From: JAMCRM01 sp041685075
GTDB taxonomy: Bacteria; Acidobacteriota; Terriglobia; Bryobacterales; Bryobacteraceae
Assembly: GCA_041685075.1 (NCBI GenBank)
Contig: JAWLGN010000228.1
Span: 1-8,800, forward strand
Length of the DNA: 8,800 nucleotides
Reading direction: 5' to 3'
The notes below the pieces were generated by a model that saw only the letters and a program-made list of their open reading frames with translations, searched no databases and was not told where the DNA came from. Shown piece by piece: positions 1 to 4,694 of the stretch (position 1 is its first letter; each line of letters opens with the position of its first letter). The position numbers and the translations under genes were made by a program.

Positions 1-553
1 CGCCGTCCAATGACATCTCGAAGGAGTGCTGGCGCAACCCGAATGCGCGCGTGCCCTCCATGCCGGGTACCGTGCTCAACAGATTCGTCAGCACGCGGCC
101 GTTGAGCGGCAGTTGCTCGATGCGAGTCCGTTCCAGCGTGTGACCCAAACTCGGGCTGTCCGTGATGACGATTGGGGTCACGTCCTGGACCGCGACTTCC
201 ACTGCGGTCTGGCCGACGGCAAGGTTGACGTCTACCACCGCGTTCTGCTGTACGTACACGGTGAGATTAGCTTCGAATTTCTGCATCCCGGGCGCCTCGG
301 CTGTGAGCAGATATGGTCCGGGGACAACGCCGGGGAATCGATAAGATCCCACCTCGTTGGTAGTCGTTTTCGTGGTTATGTTGGTCTGCCTGTTAGTGAT
401 GCTTACCGTAGCGGCCGGGATCACTGCCCCTGATTGGTCCCGAACCGTGCCGCTGACAACTGCCGTGCTGGCTTGCGGCCACGCGGGAACCGTAAACACG
501 GCTGTCAGCATAAGACAGACAAGCAAGGCGCGTATAGCTGTCGCGAACTTCAT
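1..553 (-). CDS. TonB-dependent receptor, Oar-like, with carboxypeptidase-regulatory N-terminal domain (partial, N-terminus only)
   Basis: Outer-membrane active-transport receptor; only the first 184 residues are in the window and the frame stays open to base 1. Residues 1-28 form a signal peptide: Lys2, Arg8, a hydrophobic core rich in Leu/Val/Ala, and likely cleavage near A-W-P-Q-A. Residues about 31-115 fit a carboxypeptidase-regulatory-like (CarboxypepD_reg) beta-sandwich: SGTVRDQSGAVIPAATV, then NEVGSYRFPGVVPGPY, then VDVNLAVGQ. The TonB plug begins around residues 140-165 with IEQLPLNGR and LLSTVPG, the usual plug entry in acidobacterial Oar-like receptors. The ATG at 553-551 is chosen because AGGAGG (566-561, minus strand) sits 7 nt before it. 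The ligand cannot be told without the barrel; in this family it is often a glycan fragment or siderophore, which is family knowledge only. Base composition is visibly less GC-rich than in the genes to the right. Confidence 0.93.
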   Translation of the reverse strand, partial: MKFATAIRALLVCLMLTAVFTVPAWPQASTAVVSGTVRDQSGAVIPAATVSITNRQTNITTKTTTNEVGSYRFPGVVPGPYLLTAEAPGMQKFEANLTVYVQQNAVVDVNLAVGQTAVEVAVQDVTPIVITDSPSLGHTLERTRIEQLPLNGRVLTNLLSTVPGMEGTRAFGLRQHSFEMSLDG

Positions 554-560
554 GTTCTTT

Positions 561-566
561 CCTCCT
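561..566 (-). promoter_or_regulatory. Ribosome binding site of the TonB receptor
   Basis: AGGAGG on the minus strand inside a purine-rich run (GGGAAAGGAGGAAAG), 7 nt upstream of the ATG at 553. This decides the start, and the signal peptide beginning at that ATG agrees with it. Confidence 0.85.
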
Positions 567-642
567 TTCCCAGACTGAACTGAGGAGCCGGACATCATAT
601 GCCCAGGCGTGCAAACCGCCTCGCGGCGCGGATGCAAAAGCT

Positions 643-666
643 ATCGCAAGCGGGGCCGCTGGCGAT
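643..666. repeat. 24-bp interrupted palindrome, possible operator
   Basis: On the plus strand the arms read ATCGC, one unpaired base, AGCGG, central GG, CCGCT, one unpaired base, GCGAT. Ten of eleven arm positions are complementary around a 2-bp centre. The centre is too tight for a good RNA loop unless the inner pair opens, so a DNA site for a dimeric regulator is at least as likely as an RNA hairpin. It lies about 90 bp upstream of the receptor start codon and within the transcribed leader if the 994-1023 promoter is used. Confidence 0.6.
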
Positions 667-822
667 GTCTCGAAAACATCCTGTCAAGTGTGGCTTTGCC
701 AGATTGATTGCTATGCCCGAGGGAACCTCCTGATGAGTCTTAGGGTCCTGCGGGTCAGCGCCGTGACATGGAGTAGATTCGTGCGACTCAGGAGAACCTA
801 GGCAGATCGACTTTCGTTGGTG

Positions 823-839
823 AGGCGCCCAAAGCGCCT
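823..839. repeat. Perfect 6-bp stem, 5-nt loop hairpin
   Basis: AGGCGC, a 5-base loop, then GCGCCT. Neither strand has a T-run after the stem, so it does not qualify as an intrinsic terminator. It may be a structural element of the leader transcript. Confidence 0.45.
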
Positions 840-860
840 GATACACATGCCGCTTCAGAT

Positions 861-872
861 GGCGTTGACGCC
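861..872. repeat. Short GGCGT/ACGCC dyad
   Basis: GGCGT, 2-base centre, ACGCC. It can be lengthened by GAT/ATC if two bases bulge out (858-880 region). It is a minor element, noted because it belongs to a cluster of dyads in this gene-free stretch. Confidence 0.3.
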
Positions 873-972
873 GCATCTTCGAACTGCCCAAATGCCCCGA
901 AGGCCGTTTGCAGCCTAAGCGTTGGGCGGGAAGGCACTCGTAGCTGCGAACTTGGCGCTTCGAGAGTACTAA

Positions 973-989
973 CCACCTATTTGTGGTGG
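973..989. repeat. CCACC/GGTGG dyad at the predicted transcription start
   Basis: CCACC, 7-base A/T-rich spacer, GGTGG. It begins 4 bases downstream of the -10 hexamer of the leftward promoter, so it overlaps the expected start site near 987. It could be an operator or a hairpin at the 5' end of the transcript. Confidence 0.4.
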
Positions 990-993
990 CATC

Positions 994-1023
994 ATTTTAC
1001 CCTAGTGCCTCATCTCGTGTCAA
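994..1023 (-). promoter_or_regulatory. Near-consensus sigma-70-type promoter pointing left
   Basis: The minus strand reads TTGACA (1023-1018, 6 of 6), an 18-bp spacer, then TAAAAT (999-994, 5 of 6). The expected start is near 987. The next gene in that direction is the TonB receptor at 553, giving a leader of about 434 nt. It starts about 50 bp past the stop codon of the phospholipase gene, which supports the receptor being a separate transcription unit. This is the best promoter match in the window. Confidence 0.6.
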
Positions 1024-1074
1024 GGCAACGTCGGCTCTGACTGGGGGCGTTCCACGGTGCTATTTGGCAGGGCG

Positions 1075-3708
1075 TTACGCCGCCCCCGCCGCGGCTTCGG
1101 AGCGCTCTTCCTCCTGCTCCTCTTCGGCCTTGCGGTAGCGTGGCCCGGAGCGGATCCACAGCGGATCGATCCACCGTACGTGCACGGCCAGCACCGCCCA
1201 TCCCGCCAGGCACGCCACGAGCGAAAGCAGGCACTGGCTGAAGTGGTTGCGGTAGCGCAGCCAGCGCGGCAGTACGATCGATTTCAGCAGCGCCGCCACC
1301 GCCGCGGCCGCTGCCAACGCCGCCGCGCCCGCGCCGGTCACGGAGAGCGTCCACTCGAACAGCGGGCTCTCCCAGCGGCTGCGGAACACCAGCACCGCCG
1401 CCAGCACCAGCGCCGCGGCCACACCGTTCGAAATCCGCCGCAGCGGCGGCGAAACCTTCCAGGCCTTCAACCCCAGGCTGGCCGCCGCGGCAAGGGTCTC
1501 CTTCAGAGCGGCCAGTTCCTCACTCGACCCCGGATCTCCCGCAATGGGCCGTAGAGCAAGGAAGCGCCACGGGCCCGGCTTGCCCGCCGCTTCCCCGAAA
1601 CCCTGCACGGAGCGCGGAAACTCCGCCGCCGTCATCTGGTATCCGCTCAGCATCAGGGCATCGGCCTCGGCGTCGCAGAAGGAATCCAGGTCCGTCCGGA
1701 TGTTCGCCACCAGCGCCTGCACGTCCTGGCGAATCCCGTAGCGCGTCAGCACCGCGTGCCGCGCCGGCGGCGAGGGGTCCGGACAACCCACCCAGTCGAC
1801 GGGGCTCGCGTCCAGGTCCTTCTTCAAATGCACGTACATCAACCCGGAGAGCACCCCCGCGTCGCGCAGGTGCGCCAGCAACTGGTACTGCGACTCCCGC
1901 ACCCGCGCCATCAGGATGTTATTGGCGCGCGCCGGCACGCCCAGGCGGCTGTCGGCCGGGTCTTTCTCCAGCCCGGTCTGCCCGCTGGCGTCGCTCACCA
2001 GCAGCACCGTGCAATCCTGCTCCAACAGCGAAGCCACGCCCTGGTTGTCGTACACGCCGCCGTCCACCAGTCGGGTGAGATAGCCGCCCTCGTACAGCCC
2101 GTCGAACAACAGCGGGTCGAACAGCCCCGGCACGCACGCCGATGCCGCCACCGCCCAGCCCAGCCGCATTTTGCGGTAGCGCGGCGGCGCTTCGTCGTGG
2201 TACATGCGCCGCAGCCGGTCGTTGGCGCCGATTTCGCTGTCCACCCCACGCGCCGGCGGCTCCCCCATGAAACTGCCGGTGAACTGCCAGCTATGGCAGG
2301 TGTTCAACGTGGCCGAGTTCAGCACAAGAATGGGCACCTTGTTCACTCGCCGCCAGTTGTCGTAACGCGGCCGGAAGTTCTCGGTGTCCGGCGGATGGAC
2401 GATCAAATCGGTGAGGTACCGCGGCCCGCTGTGCCCGTCCGCCACCCTCGAGTACAGCTCGCGCTCGTAGAGTTCCCCCAACCGCTCGCTGGTAGGCGGC
2501 CGGCGCGAGACCAGCGACTTCAAATTCACGCTAAACTCCAGCAGCATGCGGGTGCGGATGTTCCGCTGCACGCCGGCCAGGAAGTTGCGCTCCATCCGCG
2601 CCACCAGTTCGATATAATCTTCGCGCGTGATCTCGTGGTCCGCCTTGGTTTCCAGCAGGTGCTTCAGTTCCAGGTAGTAGTACGTCCCCAGGATGGCGCC
2701 GCCTGAAACGCAGGAGATCACCTCGACGTGCCGCAGAACATCGAGTTCCGCCAGCCTGGCGAGCACCCCGATGTGATAGAGCGACGCCCGGAAGCCGCCG
2801 CCGGAGAGAGCCAGCCCCACCTTGCCCCGGAAATTGGCCAGCGCCGCAGAAGTATTGCCCAGCAGCGCCTCCACCACCGACCACGCCTCGGTGCGCTCCA
2901 GTTCCTCCGGCGGCAGTCCCTCCTTGCGGGCCTGCAACCGCGCCAGGTGCGCCAGTTGCCGCGCGGCCGACTCCGTCTGCCAGTTCTTCATCCCCAGCGC
3001 CGCGGCCGTCCTCACCCACTCCCGCGCCGACTCATACCGCCCGCAGCCCAGGTTGGCTTCCGCCAGCGTTAAGGAGAACCAATACTGCCGCTGGTAATAC
3101 TCGCTCACCTCGAAACGCGCCAGCGTCTGGATGACTTCTTCCCGGATGCTCTCCGCCTGCGCCTGCATCTGCCGCGCGGTGGCGCTGGGCGCTCCGCTGG
3201 GGTCGCGCTCCAGGTCCGCCAGCAGGTCCAGGATGAAGGCGGCATTCACCGCCGTGTAGCCGGTGTCGCGCTCGATCCCCAGCCGGCAGGCTTCCAGGTA
3301 GCAGGCCCGCGCCGCTTCGAGCGAAGCTTTCATCCCGTGTACCTGCCAGCGCCGCTTGTGCACCGACCCGGCGACCGCCAGTGCCCGCTGGCGCTTCTCC
3401 GGGGGCAGCGCGGGAAACTCTTCGAGCAGCGCATCCACGATGGCCAGCGCGCGGTTCAGCCGGTCGGCCAGCGGCAGGTCCGGATCCTTATAGGTGCAAA
3501 AGGCCAGCTCCAGCCGGATCTCGATGCGCTCGGCGGCCGCGGTCGCCCCGGCGCACTCCAGCGCCGCCTCCAGCACCCGCCGGGCGTACCCTATCTGGTT
3601 GTCCTCCCGCAACCTTCCGGCCAGCTCTAGCAGCGCCGACGGGTCGCCCGTACCCCGGGAGGCAATCGCAATCCTGGCCTGCTCGATATCCGCGCTGGTT
3701 CGCGTCAT
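1075..3708 (-). CDS. Patatin-like phospholipase with N-terminal TPR-S/DUF4071-like domain and C-terminal membrane segments
   Basis: Predicted serine acyl hydrolase (lipid deacylase), 877 aa from the chosen ATG. Residues about 10-280 are all-helical and carry signatures I recall from DUF4071/MAP3K TRAFs-binding (TPR-S) proteins: NQIGYARRVLE, LAFCTYKDPDLP, VHKRRWQVHG and DTGYTAVNAAFILDLLA. The patatin core starts near 297: oxyanion loop SGGGFRA (302-308), nucleophile elbow SCVSGG with Ser335, and catalytic Asp549 in LVDGGVYDNQG. The residue two before Ser is Cys, as in cPLA2-like variants, not Gly. Three hydrophobic stretches follow at about 761-777, 787-812 and 825-843, then a Glu-rich tail. 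The frame could open at 3777, but that would overlap the divergent gene; ATG 3708 has no Shine-Dalgarno and sits just past a -10-like TACAAT, so the mRNA may be leaderless. The lipase call is sure; the N-terminal assignment is from memory of the family. Confidence 0.92.
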   Translation of the reverse strand: MTRTSADIEQARIAIASRGTGDPSALLELAGRLREDNQIGYARRVLEAALECAGATAAAERIEIRLELAFCTYKDPDLPLADRLNRALAIVDALLEEFPALPPEKRQRALAVAGSVHKRRWQVHGMKASLEAARACYLEACRLGIERDTGYTAVNAAFILDLLADLERDPSGAPSATARQMQAQAESIREEVIQTLARFEVSEYYQRQYWFSLTLAEANLGCGRYESAREWVRTAAALGMKNWQTESAARQLAHLARLQARKEGLPPEELERTEAWSVVEALLGNTSAALANFRGKVGLALSGGGFRASLYHIGVLARLAELDVLRHVEVISCVSGGAILGTYYYLELKHLLETKADHEITREDYIELVARMERNFLAGVQRNIRTRMLLEFSVNLKSLVSRRPPTSERLGELYERELYSRVADGHSGPRYLTDLIVHPPDTENFRPRYDNWRRVNKVPILVLNSATLNTCHSWQFTGSFMGEPPARGVDSEIGANDRLRRMYHDEAPPRYRKMRLGWAVAASACVPGLFDPLLFDGLYEGGYLTRLVDGGVYDNQGVASLLEQDCTVLLVSDASGQTGLEKDPADSRLGVPARANNILMARVRESQYQLLAHLRDAGVLSGLMYVHLKKDLDASPVDWVGCPDPSPPARHAVLTRYGIRQDVQALVANIRTDLDSFCDAEADALMLSGYQMTAAEFPRSVQGFGEAAGKPGPWRFLALRPIAGDPGSSEELAALKETLAAAASLGLKAWKVSPPLRRISNGVAAALVLAAVLVFRSRWESPLFEWTLSVTGAGAAALAAAAAVAALLKSIVLPRWLRYRNHFSQCLLSLVACLAGWAVLAVHVRWIDPLWIRSGPRYRKAEEEQEEERSEAAAGAA

Positions 3709-3714
3709 GGCACG

Positions 3715-3744
3715 ATTGTAGGAGGTCATCCGCCCAAAAGGCAA
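3715..3744 (-). promoter_or_regulatory. Possible promoter of the phospholipase, leaderless arrangement
   Basis: The minus strand reads TTGCCT (3744-3739, 4 of 6), an 18-bp spacer, then TACAAT (3720-3715, 5 of 6). The start site would fall at about the A of ATG 3708, which would explain why no Shine-Dalgarno precedes that codon. The stretch lies in the 49-bp space shared with the divergent gene. Confidence 0.4.
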
Positions 3745-3757
3745 AGCTGAAAAGCAC

Positions 3758-4693
3758 ATGGACCGTGAAGCCTTCAAAACCTACTGCCTGGCGCTGCCGG
3801 AGAAGATCCTGCGCTCGGCTTCGGCGCTGGCCGCGGGGGTAGCGCGCGAACTGGGCGAAGTGGTTCTGCCGGCGCGCCTCCGCCGCACCCGGCTCTACCA
3901 CAACCTGGTGGACAGCACCCTGCGCTTCCTGGTGGAGCAGGTCGGGCAGGTGGAAGGCGTTTTCCCCGAGGCGACTCCCCTGGAGCGGAACTTCCTGCTG
4001 CGCCGTAGTGCCGGTAACGTCATCGAAGCCGCGGGCATCCTGGCCTTCCGCGCCTCCCCGGTCTGGGTGCTGGCGGCGCTGGCCGATCTTTCCGGCGCCG
4101 GGCGCGGACTGGTGGCCGAAATCGCCGCCGAGCTGGAAAAGGAGGGCCTCGTCGAGCCGGGCGGCCGCTTTGAGAACGCCGATCAACTCCTCGACGGCCT
4201 GGAGCGCACCGCCGGCCGCCTGGCCGAGAGCATCAACACCCCGCCGCTCGATATCGCCGGTCTGAAGCGGGAATGGGCCGCCATGAAAGAGGACGCCCGC
4301 CGCATCCCCGCCGCCGCCCTGCCCTCCCCCGTCCTGCTATGGAACCAGTGGCGCGCCCTCCAGCAAGAGGCCGCCGCCCAGCGCCGGTCCGTCTTCGCCC
4401 TTTCCTCGGTCATGGCGCTCTCGGCCGTGCGCCGCCTGCCGGAGAACGCCCTCCGGCTCTCCCGCGCCACCCGGGTGAGCATGCGGCTCACCGGCGAGGT
4501 CCTCGCCCAGGCGCTGCTCGACCACTACCGCGCCACCCTGGCGGAGATTCGCCAAACCGGCTACCTGCGCTACTGGGCGCGCGAGTTCCGGCCGTATCTC
4601 GCCGGCGCCATGCGGCAGTTCTCCCCCACACAGCCCTCCACCACGGCCCGGCTGCTGGCCTGGCGCAAGAGCCGCCGCCAATCCGCCCCCTGA
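3758..4693 (+). CDS. Uncharacterised 311-aa helical protein divergent from the patatin gene
   Basis: I do not assign a family. The protein is almost entirely helical and rich in Ala, Leu and Arg, with no signal peptide. Residues about 88-110 (IEAAGILAFRASPVWVLAALADL) are the most hydrophobic and could lie in or on a membrane, but Arg98 makes a clean transmembrane helix doubtful. A second apolar patch is at 212-225, and the C-terminus is basic (RKSRR). A conserved-looking block is LRRTRLYHNLVDSTLRFLVE (41-60). The start is fixed: an in-frame TAG lies at 3719-3721 and ATG 3758 is the only standard start after it. An AGGAGGT lies at 3720-3726, too far upstream (32 nt) to serve this ATG. The stop is convergent with the GH116 stop, one base apart. 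Third-position GC bias and the long high-quality frame support a real gene. Its placement suggests, but does not prove, a link to the phospholipase. Confidence 0.8.
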   Translation: MDREAFKTYCLALPEKILRSASALAAGVARELGEVVLPARLRRTRLYHNLVDSTLRFLVEQVGQVEGVFPEATPLERNFLLRRSAGNVIEAAGILAFRASPVWVLAALADLSGAGRGLVAEIAAELEKEGLVEPGGRFENADQLLDGLERTAGRLAESINTPPLDIAGLKREWAAMKEDARRIPAAALPSPVLLWNQWRALQQEAAAQRRSVFALSSVMALSAVRRLPENALRLSRATRVSMRLTGEVLAQALLDHYRATLAEIRQTGYLRYWAREFRPYLAGAMRQFSPTQPSTTARLLAWRKSRRQSAP

Positions 4694-4694
4694 C

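Larger units (their letters stand above)
554..1074. other. 521-bp gene-free region upstream of the TonB receptor
   Basis: No convincing protein gene is present. The open frames here (for example 595-891 and 788-976 on the minus strand) lack a good ribosome site and show no family resemblance. The region contains a strong leftward promoter (994-1023), short dyads at 616-626, 823-839, 861-872 and 973-989, and a long interrupted palindrome at 643-666. A second TTGACA hexamer on the minus strand (687-682) has no matching -10 at normal spacing. I recognise no tRNA and no known riboswitch; a cobalamin-type B12 box, which can precede TonB receptors, was looked for and not seen. The best reading is a long 5' leader of the receptor mRNA or a separate small RNA. 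Confidence 0.6.

Noticed and set aside
823..839. Intrinsic terminator for the phospholipase transcript
   Set aside because: The stem is good but no T-run follows on either strand, and it is more than 230 bp past the stop codon.
595..891. 98-codon minus-strand frame in the gene-free stretch
   Set aside because: It needs a TTG start with no Shine-Dalgarno and shows no recognisable family or coding bias.
554..1074. Cobalamin or other known riboswitch in the receptor leader
   Set aside because: I could not find the conserved B12 box or any other class signature by eye.
1756..2706. 316-codon plus-strand frame opposite the patatin gene
   Set aside because: Its composition (His, Arg, Pro, Val, Gln) is that of an antisense shadow. 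The patatin motifs on the other strand are unambiguous.
3709..3777. N-terminal extension of the phospholipase to ATG 3729 or 3777
   Set aside because: The extra residues have no family support, neither start has a good ribosome site, and the longest form would overlap the divergent gene's first codons. ATG 3708 begins where the domain-like sequence begins.
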